Source of the DNA: Termitomyces sp. T153
Taxonomy: Eukaryota; Basidiomycota; Agaricomycetes; Agaricales; Lyophyllaceae
Direction: 5' to 3'
NCBI GenBank assembly: GCA_018296165.2
Contig: JACKQL020000006.1
Coordinates: 1,539,997-1,603,996, forward strand
DNA: 64,000 nt
A model generated the notes under the pieces. That model saw only the letters and a list, made by a program, of their open reading frames with translations. It was not told the DNA's origin and did no database searches. This document shows positions 17,534 to 29,399 of the stretch, piece by piece. The translations under genes and the position numbers were made by a program. How positions within the stretch are numbered: position 1 is the stretch's first letter; each line of letters begins with the position of its first letter.

Positions 17534-17738
17534 GCTCAAAAAACTGTCCTGATGAGTGAATATTTTAAAATGGCCATTACTCTGTCAGTTTTAACTCAAA
17601 TTACATAAGCCTACATGCACTTTGTAGCTATGATGCCATAGTATTTTACATGATTTAACCAGAATTTTATGTACTTTGAATCCTTCAGACCAATGTCATC
17701 TTTCAAAAAGTATAAAACATTGGGACAGTTTTTTGAGC
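17534..17738 (-). repeat. Inverted-end repeat T, copy T2
   Basis: 205 bp with ends GCTCAAAAAACTGTCC and its inverse. It is homologous to T1 (13728-13899) in opposite orientation and to T3 (33912-34117). A target duplication is not evident. Confidence 0.65.
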
Positions 17739-17935
17739 CACTATACATGTCATCAAGATTTGATGGCCCATCCTCATCATCAGTATTAGTTTTAGGATGA
17801 TTGTCATATTGTTGAATAGCAAAGGCCACCAGTACCAATGATGGAGATAATCATTGTTTGTTGGGTCCCAAAGTAGCCAACTACTTGGTGGCCCTAGTCA
17901 AGAATTTGGGTTACTAACTTATAGTCACAAGGTAC

Positions 17936-18321
17936 CACTGCTGGCATTCAATAGTGTTTCCCAAGAAAATACTGTAAAAGAAACTCCAAAATAATATATT
18001 TCCAATGGAAAAAGGCTCTAAACAATGGAGACACTGCAGGCACCAGAAGTTGATTCCCTTGAAAAAAGGGATAAAGAAACATGTTATACCATTTATTTGT
18101 CAGCTTTTGGTGTTGGAAAAAGTCATTTTCCATTGTCTAATGCCTTTTCCCCCTTGAAATATGTGCATTAGGAATGGTATAATGTGTTTCTTTTCCACTT
18201 GTTCCAAGGGAAACAACTTTGGGTGCCCACAGTGAGAAAGCCTTTTCATCTGTCCAAGGAATGGTATGACAAGTTTCTTTCTCCATTTTTCCAATGGAAA
18301 CAGGTTCTAGTGCCAGCAGCA
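17936..18321 (+). mobile_element. CACTG MITE copy B2, interrupted by MITE A2
   Basis: The outer ends CACTGCTGGCA and TGCCAGCAG match the B family (10223-10426 and 31882-32089). The element is split by a complete A-type MITE at 18032-18234. Its own target duplication is not clear. Confidence 0.6.
18032..18234 (-). mobile_element. 203-bp CACTG-ended MITE, copy A2, nested in B2
   Basis: The same 203 bp as A1, in opposite orientation. Ends are CACTGCAGGCACC and GGTGCCCACAGTG. Flanked by the perfect duplication AGA (18029-18031 and 18235-18237). Confidence 0.87.
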
Positions 18322-18339
18322 CAATACCTTTGCACCACC

Positions 18340-19035
18340 CAATTGCTTAATCTCAAGCACTTGGTTATGCTCCTTGAAGGCCTGAAAGTCCTTCAGTTGC
18401 TTATGTACTTCAGCAAAATGCTTGTCTTTGCTATATCCTTCCATTGCATGTATATGATGAAGGAATACTTCATCTGTTCAATCCTGAGGCTGGAGGTGCA
18501 CTGCTTATTTGAACAAGGCCTCTCCACTTAAGAATCATCCTGAAACTCTCATTGAGATTCTCATCTCTTGTGCAGTCCATCATTCACACCAGCACCAGCT
18601 GCCAACCCTTGTGCCTCAGTATCATGAACTTCATGATGAGCATGCAAGCAGCTGCTGCACCCACTGGTACTATATCCTATAATGCATGAATTGCCCTACT
18701 TGCATGTGCATCTCCTGCATGTGCTAATGGGGCAGATCATCACCCTCTGGGTTGATACGTGCATCTGTATGAATGAAGTCATAGATGGATGCACATCTTT
18801 AGGCATTTTCAAAGTATGTAGTAAGACAGGCAGTCTGCTACCTTATTAAGTTCACCCTTAACATAGGAACATTGAAGTTGAACCTTGACATGTAATCCAT
18901 CCAGTGCCTCTGACACAGGGATAAATCCTGTTGAATTTTGAAAGACTCAAGTGCCTTGTGATCTGTGATCACATAGATCTTGTATCCCAAGAAAGTCTGG
19001 CAGGGAGCAAATGACAAATGAAAAGACACTTAATA
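18340..19035 (-). pseudogene. Ty3/gypsy RNase H and tether remnant
   Basis: The minus-strand frame from 19029 reads FLGYKIYVITDHKALESF, then a degraded QRHWMDYMSRFNF, the typical end of the gypsy RNase H domain and start of the connection. Further stop-ridden frames continue to about 18340. RT and integrase are missing. The break at about 19035 coincides with the switch to CpG-normal DNA. Confidence 0.7.
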
Positions 19036-19040
19036 TGATG

Positions 19041-19262
19041 CTCCCCAGTTTTTTTCCTGATTTTTTCCGTATTTTTTGAAGAAATATTGAGCTCGTCATC
19101 GGCGACGACGAGCAGAAGGTTGTCGGTGCTGTCTGATGGTGGTAGACGGCGTTGACAGCGCCAGCGCCAAATAAGCATTGGCAACTTGATCGCGCCGGGA
19201 TATTCCGAGAACTCCACTGAAATTTTCGCAAAGTCCATGATAAATATCGAGGTAATATTCAT
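19041..19262 (-). other. Possible 5' exon of a truncated host gene at the island edge
   Basis: A minus-strand frame begins MDFAKISVEFSEYPGAIKLP near 19238 and keeps open into the gypsy remnant. The sequence is CpG-rich and Ala/Arg-coding, unlike the repeat beside it. It could be the surviving start of a host gene cut by the retroelement, or chance. No family was recognised. Confidence 0.25.
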
Positions 19263-20142
19263 ATCATGAGAAATTCACAAATTCGCTCTATTTAGAGAAG
19301 TAAGTAGGTGGCCTCGAATAAGAAGGGTTATGTGGGCATGCAGGTGCTTCTTTGTCACAAAGTTGCAAAAGTGACGAGCGAACAGCGCTTCTTTCTCGGT
19401 TTTTCCCGAGGAAACTTCTCCCACCCTTTAGAGACATGAAGAATCGTCAAAATGTTGTTACGTAGACAAAGGGAGGGTAAATCCAAAATAATGATCCTAT
19501 CCAGACGTTTAATGAATGTCTTTTCTCTAGTGCGAGCCTCCAAGCCACGTTTGTAACATTATGCTTCCTGTATGTATGATATAAAGAATGCTGAGGGTGG
19601 GTGAGCGGTGAGTAGCTATCTTGCCATGTACAGTTGCGCTTGCTTAGGGGGTCCAAACAAGCTTTTTGGAGGTGAGAAACTCCACTCTTCATAGTTCCTC
19701 AAGTGACCGCTTACCACAGTTCTCATGTAAACCCAGCAGCTGACTCGCTTAAACGGAAACTAGCCTGATGGAAGAAACATTGGTCGTCAAAAAGCACCCG
19801 ATTCACATCGACTACCACATGAACAGAGATGAGATCAGGTAATGTTAGTCTAGTTTTTCCAGGTAATGTTCCATCGCAATGCACGGATCATGCCGCGACA
19901 AGAACGCCAGGCCGTAGTAAGTGCTGAATATTGAATCCTCATTGCACTGGTGTTGGACACCTAGCTTATGCGAGGTCGCATAAAGATCTCCTTGTTGGTC
20001 GGCTTCACTATCGTTTCATCAAGAGCACGAAAGAGTGGGTTTCTTTCTAAACCTTAGTTATCAAGCCCGATTCTATCTTACAAGCTTTGAGGGTCGGACG
20101 TTGAGGAGTTACTTTAACGTCTGACTTTGGGGGTATTCGCAG
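19263..20142. other. CpG-normal DNA, no gene recognised
   Basis: Short frames only. Possible small exons at about 19893-20035 (MPRQERQ...) could belong to the hypothetical gene that follows, but the joins are not secure. Confidence 0.4.
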
Positions 20143-20545
20143 ATGCTTACAGATACGATCCAAACTTTTCGGAAGCTGGGTCCTCGATCATGTGGATGTG
20201 GTACATGCGGGGGCAAATTCTATGCATCTCGTCCATACGGTAGGCTTTTTGCGACGTTATGGCATCGTCTCCTTTGTGTGTTTTCGCCCTTGATCCAAAC
20301 TAGTGATTTTTGAACAAGATGGTGCGACTTGTTGGGAATGCTGCATATGCCGTACCTCGTCACTGCTCACCAGACTAGAAGGTTTGGAGTGTCTTGTACT
20401 CACGCTCCCTGGAGAGTGGGATCATGCAAACTTTGCTGACGCCACTCCAACGGCCATCACCCGTTGCGAGGATAACGGATGTCTCGGTGCCAATGCTTTC
20501 AGCAAGCTCGAATATCGCACAATCTCAACGATCTCATCTGTTTGA
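20143..20545 (+). CDS. Hypothetical small Cys-rich protein
   Basis: Two exons (20143-20239 and 20304-20545) join in frame across a GTAGGC/CTAG intron to give a product of about 113 residues. It has clustered cysteines, CGCGTCGG followed by CWECCICRTSS, which could bind zinc. The start at 20143 directly follows a CAG, so an upstream coding exon is possible and this may be only the 3' part of the gene. No family was recognised, and the ORF is short enough that it may not be real. Confidence 0.28.
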
Positions 20546-21709
20546 CGCTACAGCTCCGCATGTTCGAGATGGAGAAAAAGAGGAGCGATTTTGGTTCTAG
20601 ATTGAATGTCGAAGATCCTGAGACCTGTCTCTCTACCTTAGGTGTTCCTCCACGCGGATAACAATTGCTTCCTATCCGGATAGCGCCCTTGTGCGATCAC
20701 TCTTTGCAGGCGAGTGCGGCCCGACGGGAACCTGTCCACAATCCAATGCCTCCAGAAAATGATTCTGATCAAATCTAGTTCCTCGTGCCAAAATATACAA
20801 GAACTGTCCATGATCACTTGCTGATTGTTGCCACTGGCACTCACCGAAGCCGTGGTACTCCTGTCTGGGAAGAATGGGATCCCGGACTTTTGCGAGCTTG
20901 GAGAAGTTTCTCTGAGGAGCCTACCGTGTCTACCGTGTCTGCGGGTATCTAGTTACTCGTATTGCCTCTCAGAGACGAATGTAGGACCGCGGGGGTTGTA
21001 AGCTTCGGCCCGGAGTTCCAATGACTCAGGTTCGCCTTTATCTTGCCTGCACATTCAGAGGACATCGGTACGCCGCTCCTGTAACCGCTGTTTCGCGAAC
21101 GATTTCTGATGCAAGATGACAATGGATTCGGTGCTACATAAGACCCCGACTCGTGCATATTTGCGTTTCTGCTTGTTGCCCCCCCGGCGCTTGCCGTTGC
21201 GAACGAAGCTTCATTAAGAATGAGTAGACTATGGGATCAGGACTAAAATGTACCTTGGGTACCTTGAATTGCTGTGCCTAGTAATAACCTAGAGCCTGAT
21301 TGTGTGCAAAAGTTTATTCAAGGCTAGGCTCAAATGTCACGGTTGCGGGTAACTTTGATCCATGCTTTTCTGATGCGTTAGGCCGCTGTGCAGGCACATG
21401 GCCATTGGCCATGTGTGTTCCCCATTGCACACAATGGGTCAATGCACCATTGATCTTCACAGAATTGTTTTGTCAATCTCGAGGTCGGGGAATAATCGAA
21501 ATCCATCTAGAGGACATGGATAGTCCGCATCAATCCGGCGGCTTCATATATATTATCGTGGGTAATATTTGACACGGAAACCTTATTGGATAACCATTTA
21601 CCAATTGAACCACCTGAAATTGTCTATGTATAAATACAAAATATGTACTACATTCTAATACGCTCGCATGGACAAACAGTGTTTTGAGGAGGCTTGGAAA
21701 ATCCGCCAA
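20546..21709. other. Intergenic, nothing recognised
   Basis: CpG-normal sequence downstream of the SDR gene. Short frames on both strands show no family resemblance, and no repeats were noticed. Confidence 0.45.
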
Positions 21710-22830
21710 TCACCGGCCCATCCATCCCTACGGAGATACGGGTGAATCCAAATAATGACGGATCACAACAGATTTTTCAACTTACACCGTCGACAACGAG
21801 CAGCTCCCCGCAAATGTACTGGCTGGCATCACTGGCAAGGAAGACAACAGGCCCAGCGAAATCTCTTGGGTCGCCCCACCGTCCGGCTGGAATTCTCTCG
21901 GAAATTTGGCGCATACGTTCAGGGTCTGCCAGGAGCCTCTCGTTCCTAATAAGACATCAATAGATATTTGAAAATGAAGATCGAAATAAAAAAAAACGTG
22001 GCAGGCGGCGTGCATAGGGTTGAACATTTGGCGTGGAACATGAATCAAGACCCACATGTCTGTCGCAATATAACCTGGGCAAATCGCGTTGACTTGGACA
22101 TTGTGCTGGCTCCATTCGTTGCTGAGGGCCTTTGTGAGTTGTCCTAAAGCGCCCTTCGCAGATGCGTAAGCAGGAACGGTCAGACCACCCTGAAAAGTGA
22201 GGAGAGAGCAGAAATTGATGATCTTGCCACGACGAAGAGGAACCATGTGCCTCCCTGCTGCCTGTGAGAGCAACCATACCGACTTCAGATTCACGTTGAT
22301 CACCTGTAGGAACATAAGCATTGTGTACATCATGCAACCTCGGACACGCACATCATCCCAATCGTTTTCGGGAAAATCGAGACTCGGTGATCTCCGCTGG
22401 ATGCCCGCACAATTAACAAGAACGTGGATTTGGCCACCCATTACGTTGAGAGCCGCTTGGAAAAGGCCTTTCACCGCCTCCATATTGTCAAGATCGCAAT
22501 AGACGACTTCAGCCCTGGCACCAAGTGCACGAATGGCATTTAAAGTCTCGTGGTTCGGTGGCGTTCCCTTAGGCAAATTGCGCTGAACAAGGCAGATAGA
22601 AGCCCCTGCTTCTGCTAAGGCAATGGCACAGGAAGCACCAATACCTAGGGATGCAGAAAATCAGTAAGATATTTATTATGAGTAACTAGCTCCCACAAGG
22701 TCAGGAGTGGCAAAAAGAGAACATATTGAGTTAAAGCGCGCAACTCACCGCGCGTTCCACCAGTTAAAAGAACGGACTTTCCCTTGAGTGAGAAAAGGGA
22801 CGGAGTCGGCACGGATGGCGTAGGATCCAT
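21710..22830 (-). CDS. Short-chain dehydrogenase/reductase, 2-deoxy-D-gluconate 3-dehydrogenase-like
   Basis: A classical SDR, NAD(P)-dependent. The start at 22830 gives [20 protein letters not shown]. Four introns are removed: after TGGTRG, after NDWDD, within IATDM and just before GWMGR-stop. Visible motifs are the cofactor loop [16 protein letters not shown], the catalytic Ser in INFCSLL, Tyr and Lys in YASAKGAL, and [10 protein letters not shown]. The C terminus is [15 protein letters not shown]. The overall pattern ([26 protein letters not shown]) resembles KduD-type enzymes acting on sugar acids. The substrate is an inference. It is transcribed divergently from the zinc polyol dehydrogenase 308 bp away, which supports a shared sugar or polyol pathway. 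The frame is intact. Confidence 0.9.
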
Positions 22831-23138
22831 GATAATTAAAGACAACAATACGAGACGAAATTTAGGGCCAGCGGGACGGCAATGGAGGAAGTATTTAGGG
22901 GCTGGGCCGGAGGGAGAAGAGCACGGAGATCGCACCGGACGTCCGAGGCAGATGGAAAAGTCTTTGGTCGATCAGATCTGGATCTCTAAGGGGTCACACG
23001 TCCGGCGGCCCGGTCCGCGCCCGATGATCTCCTGTCTCCCAGACACACGACAAGAATAATTATTCGAAACTCTCCTCAGTCAAGCAGTTATAAAAGCACA
23101 AGTTGTAAGGATGGACTTGCCCACCCCTTTTCGCCACT
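22831..23138. promoter_or_regulatory. Bidirectional promoter of the SDR / polyol dehydrogenase pair
   Basis: 308 bp between the two start codons. It holds a perfect 10-bp palindrome CGGACGTCCG at 22936-22945 (CGG-N4-CCG, the form of a Zn2Cys6 regulator site). A dense GC block with further CGG/CCG triplets lies at about 23000-23022. TTATAAAAG (23088-23096) sits about 43 bp before the plus-strand start. A TAAATA-like element (about 22890) may serve the minus strand. The regulator is unknown. Confidence 0.5.
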
Positions 23139-24429
23139 ATGTCTCCCGTTGCACTCCCTTCACATAGCGTTGCTGTTCTTTACGGCCCCAAGGACCTCCG
23201 TGTTGAGCAGCGTTCCGTCTGGCCCCCATCACAAAATCAGGCCCAGGTCGCCGTCGTTTCTACTGGTCTCTGTGGAAGTGACCGTAAGTGAAATTGGTGG
23301 CCATGGCGGTCGCATCTCATGTATTCTTTGTCTGTAGTACACTACTACATGCATGGCAGGAATGGCGACTTCGCCGTCCGTGCACCTCTCGTCCTAGGTC
23401 ACGAAGCTGCCGGTATTGTTACCGCTGTTGGGCCAGGTGTCAAACATCTTGTTCCTGGTCAGCGTGTGGCAATAGAGGCAGGTATCTATTGCAGAACCTG
23501 CGATTTCTGTACAAAGGGCCGCTACAATCTCTGCAAAAGCATGCGTTTCTGTAGCAGCGCTGCGGTGTTTCCTCACGCGGACGGGACTCTCCAGGGTCGC
23601 ATGAACCATCCTTCCTTTGTTCTTCATCCGTAAGCTACTTCTAATCAGTCTTGACCTTATTGATTCCAGCGCGTCTACAGTCTACCGGATAACTGTAGTT
23701 TTGAACAGGCAGCCCTTGCGGAACCATTATCCGTCCTCATCCACGCGTCTCGTCGTGCCAATCTATCTTCTGGCCAGTCCGTCCTTGTTTATGGCGTTGG
23801 GGCCATCGGCCTCCTCGCCTGTGCTGTAGCAAACTCTCTTGGCGCGTCACGGGTCGTAGCAATCGACATTAACCAAACACGGTTAGACTTCGCGCGCGTC
23901 AATGGCTTCGCCTCCCAAACATTCTGTCTGCCTCCTGCAGACAGGGCCAAAACAACTGACGAGCAGCTCCGCCGCGCAAAAGAAAACTCTCAGGCAGCAT
24001 TAGCGGAATTCGGTTCTTCAGCCGGCTTCGACGTCGTCTTTGAATGCACCGGTGCCGAGCCAGTCATTCAAATGTCGGTGCACGTAAGCCATCTCTCTTA
24101 CCATTAGACACCGAACACAGAAGCTCATTAGCATCTAGACAGCGATAGCCGGTGGCAAGGTCATGCTAATCGGTATGGGCACGCGGAACGTCGTCCTTCC
24201 CCTTTCTACCGCCGCTCTGCGTGAAGTCGATATACAAGGCTCATTCCGCTATGCAAACACTTACCCGGCGGCATTGGCTCTACTTGCTTCCGGAAAACTA
24301 AAGAATATCGAGAAGCTCATCACACATCGATTCCCCCTGCAGGAGACCAAACGTGGATTCGACCTCTTGTCTCGTGGACAAGACGAGGACGGTAACATGG
24401 TCCTTAAGGTTATGATTGAATCATCATAG
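23139..24429 (+). CDS. Zinc-dependent medium-chain dehydrogenase, sorbitol/xylitol/L-arabinitol dehydrogenase type
   Basis: Oxidises polyols to ketoses with NAD+. Exons 23139-23283, 23338-23629, 23681-24083 and 24139-24429 encode 376 residues, the family's normal size. The catalytic zinc site is CGSD, GHEAAG (His, Glu) and the Glu of ALAEPLSV. The structural zinc site has four Cys in CRTCDFCTKGRYNLC. The Rossmann motif GVGAIGLLA is followed by an acidic VVAIDIN, pointing to NAD rather than NADP. The C terminus is typical (GGKVMLIGMG, LITHRFPLQETKRGFD). The acceptor at 23680 was chosen because it restores the conserved LPDNCSFEQAALAEP. Divergent from the SDR gene with a shared promoter. The exact substrate cannot be told from sequence. 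Confidence 0.92.
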
Positions 24430-26129
24430 ATAATTATCGTCATACCGTACATCCTCCATCTTCCCCCTTAATGTATACATAGACCTGGATTCCGGTCGTT
24501 TACATATTACATCCTTTCTTTTTCGTCGGTTCGTGGTCTTCAGGACACTTATTTTCTCTACTCTGCTACTGTCTTTGCTGCATATGGGTCACCTGTATTT
24601 CTAGTACCAAAATCGAAAAGTCACCCAAGCTCTTTCTTCTCCCTGAGATCTTTGTCCTCCCTAAGGGGTTGCATGAACCTGGCTACGCATCTCCCATACG
24701 TAAGTGGGACACCTCCGATCGTTTAATGTAGCTAATATCAATCCGACCGATTGGCTCCACTCGGACCAGGTACGGATTAGGTGTAAATAAAGAGATGATT
24801 CAATTGTAGGTGTCGTGGCAGAACATTCATTCACGAATCAGGACTAAATACTCGTTACATATTGAGCCTAATCGTGTAAGCAATATGAGTAGGGAAGACA
24901 CGAATTCTCATTTGACGCTACTTCAGGAAGGGCAACGGGTCAGTCGTACACGCGGTCCGCGCTGTTTGTTATCAGCCGCATGACTCCTGTCCTGCTCTCC
25001 ACGATCGTGCCGGTGGTACGCCACATTCACGCCGTGTGGCTGGATCTATCATTTTTATTTTTGAACATTCCTTCCGAGTCCGATGTTTTTGACACAAAGT
25101 TGGTGCTTACGGTGATGGGATACTGTATGGAATCTATCAACATTGCTTTCACGCATGGACGCAGTGCATATCTCATAGAAACATGCCGAATTCATCGTAT
25201 TGTTAATGAATCTTGATTGTGGACCAAACAATAGTTTATATGGACGTAAGACTTCAAGTTTCAAAGTGGTGACTTTAGCAGGACCCTGGGACAGAACGTC
25301 TCAGTCAACTGATGTGAAGACGAAGTACATATCATATCCAAAAGACAACTTGTCTAGCTGTCGATCATCGGAAAAAGCATTCGATAGTACCCGTGATCCC
25401 GCAGATTTTTTCAGCGCACAGGTATGTTTTATCCCATGACGTAATTGACGTCACCGCACATATGTATAATTCACGGATTCTTGCGAACCGCTCTCACCTG
25501 AGAGCTGCGCTTGATCGTGGGAAGATTCTTGTCTATACAGGTCGACTTCTTCCTTATGGTCATGACTTGTGAAATGGTCTGAACGCCGACATACGTACGC
25601 CAGCTGATGATATACGTGTCGAAAAGGAACCACATATCTAACCTCTGTCGATCTCAGTCTTTCGAAGAAAGACCTTCAGCCAATAATGTCCGGAACATTT
25701 CTTCATCTCCAGAGCAAATAATTCCCAGCCGAGGTGAGAATCCGCGTAGTACGGAGAATCCAAGACAAAAAGCGTCTCACTTCTATTCTTGAGATCCCAG
25801 ATCCAACTCCAGCCACAACAATGATCCGGGAACTCATAGGTCGATGAAGCTTAAAATAAGTCTGGATCTTTCTAAGTTCCAAAGATGAAATTATGGGCTC
25901 AAAGTGATCTGGGACACGGCAATCTACGTGAACAATCGGCGCCATACTTCCTCCCAGATCGCAACTGAATTGTTGACGCTAGATAAGATTATTCAAGTCA
26001 GATGAAGGAAGAACGTGGGAGCGAACTACAATACAGGTTACCGGAAAGAGGCAAATTAAGAATTGCAGGATGGTCTTGCCATTCTGAAGAGGGAGGGAAT
26101 CAAGATTGTGCCCGAGGATTAGGGATAAA
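24430..26129. other. Intergenic, CpG-normal, nothing recognised
   Basis: Short frames occur on both strands, the longest at 25703-25945 (minus, MAPIVHVDCRVPDHF...), but none shows a known domain or convincing splice partners. No repeats of the window's families were seen. Confidence 0.45.
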
Positions 26130-28974
26130 CACGCAAAAGTCAATGTTTACTTTCAGGTTGCGAAGGATCATCAAACCCCACAACTAGTCTCCAAGTATAC
26201 CTTGTACGCCATTGTTGACCAAGCTGTTTAAAAACGATCAAATAAGAAAAGTCAGCGCTCGATGTAAGTATATTAGGTTGTCTATGCTGACAGAAGAGAA
26301 AGTCTCGGATTTCGCCGTACGCTAGCGCTAGCGTGGGGAAATAAGACAGAAACAGATGAGGAGCGAAAACAAAAAGGAATAACGCACAAGTCAGGTGGGC
26401 AAGGAAGTGGTGGGGAGTCTGGGTCATGAGCCGATAGTATCAGAAAGCGTGGGCAAAACACTTGGTTTGTACATACCTTTGTTCTCAGTCGTTGAGATGT
26501 CGGTTGACTGACCGCCGATGGTGCCACAATATTGCTGCGTGGTATTTTCTCGGACACCAACGACAACAGCCTTGACTCCTTCCTTGGACATGGTAATTTA
26601 GACCCGAAATCCGATTGAAAGCCTGTAATGACTGCTTGGACGCTTGCACTGAACAGAAGAACTGCACACCTGGTCGGTGCAGTAAGTAAATGAGTACTAA
26701 ATACAGCGAGACCAGGGTACCTGCCGTTCGACACGATTACCACCTTCGGTAAATTGAATAGGGCAAATTCTGGAGCGCCATTGGGGATTTCGCCTGGCCG
26801 ACACACCTGGTCCAGTCTAATATTGAGATCGCCACATATGAAGTCCAAAATGGTGCATACCTCTGACTGAATGCATCCTGATGGCCATTGATAACTTTTT
26901 TTACTGGAGGCTCTAGCCAATCATCATCGCTCGCGTTGCTCCACCCCAAACAGTCTTTAAGTAGATAATGATTTGGATCCGAGACGTTACCATTCACAAT
27001 CTGCTGAGCGATCAGCTGTGCAAAGGGGCCATCCCGAGTTCTGGTATCCAATCCAGCCGGGGAATCGTGGTTTGATTTCGGACCAACGATCTTTTTGATA
27101 GGCATAAGAAGGCAGGGTCATGGTGTGAGCTCGCGAAACTTACAATTCGATGTAGCCACTAATGTCTAATAGGATAGTAGTAGTGGTCAATCGATACATG
27201 AGATGTGACACAGGCAAGGAAGCTTACGTGAGCCGCACATATGAACCCTCCACCAGTGTGTGTCTATACCGCACGATCAAGCTCATCTTTCAATGTTCGG
27301 AATTTAGCACCACGTCGATGATCAATTGTGTCGCATTATGAAACCTCAAAGAGACGTATCCCGTCAGCAAACCGTTCAGAAAGGTGAAGTAATCAGGATC
27401 TGGAAAACTTCCGAGGGTAAGGAGGTCAGTTTTTGCGTCATAAGAGGTAGAATTGGGCCGTCGGCCAGGTGCAACTGGCAATGATGGAGCGAGTGTTTGG
27501 TGGGAGAGAGCTATCACTGGAACGTGATTCAGAATGACGTCCACGCAATCAAGGCAGGGATAGCCGCTTGTTGCTGGAAGTTCGCCAACAGCCTTTCGCG
27601 GATACAGCGTAGGTGATTGCAGAAGGCGCATAATGATCAATCAGGACAGCAGCGACACAATTATTGGCCAGATAAGTGGATGTGTTGGTGAATGTCTCGT
27701 CTCGAGCGGTAAGGAAGCTGACATGAAAGAGTTCGGGGCTAGTTGAGTATATGGACATGAATGCATTCTCACGACGACGATTTTGGGAGTGGTATGGTTT
27801 ATGCACTGAATGGTCGAACAACATTGTTGTCCAGCGGGAATGCTTGTTGCGCAAAATTACCCAGATTATATGTCCAATCGACTGAGGTTGTCGCATAACG
27901 TTAGCAGTATCTATTTTCTCGTGAGACTTTCTGGAGGCGTGAACACGACATTGGGGAAACACACACCCATTTTGAAGAGTTGTCAACGCTTGGAAAGTTC
28001 CAGCAATGGCCGCATTTGAATTGACAGCATCGAAAGGAGGGCGATTATTGGTCGATAGCACCTTGGCGCCTGCAAGCTGTCAACTAGGCCTGATTTGATT
28101 ATAGAAAAGGTAGAAGCATAGCACGTACAGATTCAAGCTGTCCTTCCAACGACTCCAAAGGATCCTGCCAAAACTGAATTTTGTCTGCAATCTCTGCTGA
28201 CGCAACGGCAAACGCTTCAGGGACATTTTTAATACCATCCGGTATCGTCAAGAGAACCAATAGTGGGAAGGTAATCGATGTAAGTGCAGCTGGGTGGTGA
28301 TAATCACGTTAGAGATGACTTGGGCTAGAGAGATCGATATACACATAATCTCCTATGAACAAAAGATTCATGCTCCTCGAGCGTGAATCATGCTGTCTTT
28401 GTAGGAATGATTGATCCAGACGCAATGACCGTCATTGAGCCGCTTCAAGGCCTGAGATAGTGCAAGGTGAAGGACATACTTGGATTTGTAGTCGGTGCTT
28501 ATATATTCTTTGAGGTCTGCAACAATGTCTTCATGAACGTCTGAAGTGAATGGCTGGGCGCTTGTATCTGGTAGTTCACAGACGTGTGGAAGGCGAGTGT
28601 CTTTGTTATAACATCAATAATCTAGCAGAAAAAAAACCGATAAGTACTCGTCATCTCGAAAAACGATCCACTGACATTTATCTTGGTGGCAGGGTCGACC
28701 GTAATCCTTTGGTGCAACCCGTCTCTCGCCAGTAATCACAGCGTATAGGTCAACAGCAATCTCCTCCAGCACAGTCGTCCCAACAATGCTCGAACCAGCA
28801 GAAATTTGGACTTGCATAATATACTAAGCGCACGAGACAAGAGAGGTCGAGCAAGAGGCTTAATAGTGCATTCTTAAACGAGAGTCGGGACGTCGACCGC
28901 GTATGTACCTTCTTGCTTGATCCATTTCCATATCGTTGAGCCGGTGCGGTTGAATAATCGACATGCGCATCCAT
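26130..28974 (-). pseudogene. S41-type (tail-specific protease/IRBP-like) peptidase pseudogene
   Basis: Fragments of the basidiomycete S41 peptidase family run in order from 28974 to 26140: AGSSIVGTTVLEEIAVDLYAVITGERRVAP, KTLAFHTSVNYQIQAP, PFTSDVHEDIVADL, LNDGHCVWINHS, NNRPPFDAVNSNAAIAGTFQALTT, NLGNFAQQAFPLDNNV, ATQLIIDV-THTGGGFICAAH, DAFSQRLDQVCRPG, PKVVIVSNGR, QQYCGTIGGQSTD and VNNGVQGI. At least four frameshifts are needed: around 28690 (VAPKD to VDPATK), around 28588 (QIQAP to PFTSD), around 27815, and around 26200 where GGTATACTTGG appears to lack one A. The segment expected to hold the catalytic Ser after NGR (about 26640-26720) cannot be read in frame. Introns are still recognisable and CpG is normal, so decay looks recent. 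Confidence 0.8.
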
Positions 28975-29399
28975 GGGAAGCCCATCGGCAAGGCGTAAGT
29001 GGTGCTAGGCAACAATACATTTACTGATTCGTCCCTTAGCTATTACGTAGCGGAGGAAGATATCCTAATTGTAACATTGTATGTAACAATAGCATGCGTC
29101 ACGAAAATGTAAAGTCAACTATTGGAAGCTTGTTGGATGTTATCGTCCGGCACAAAGCTTGTCGACTGGGATTCTTGGTGCGATGTGCAAGACAATATTC
29201 AGCATGTGGGTCGAAGTAAGTAAATGAAGTTCTTGTTAAGAATACAAGCTGGATGTGTAAGAATACAAGCCGGATGTGACCGTCGGACGCCGCGGTGTCC
29301 TCTCGCCAAGCAAAGTTCAATTGTCTCCGAAATCCTCACAACCACAACCATCACATAACTCGCCGCGAAGGCCTGTATCATAATTTCGTAGAGAACGAG
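28975..29399. other. Intergenic between S41 pseudogene and dus gene
   Basis: No gene recognised. An upstream in-frame ATG for the dus gene occurs at 29295. Confidence 0.5.

Noticed and set aside
22197..22502. 101-codon plus-strand frame opposite the SDR gene
   Set aside because: Shadow of the SDR coding exons on the other strand.
25703..25945. 80-codon frame MAPIVHVDCRVPDHF on the minus strand
   Set aside because: No family resemblance and no neighbouring exons; not enough to call a gene.
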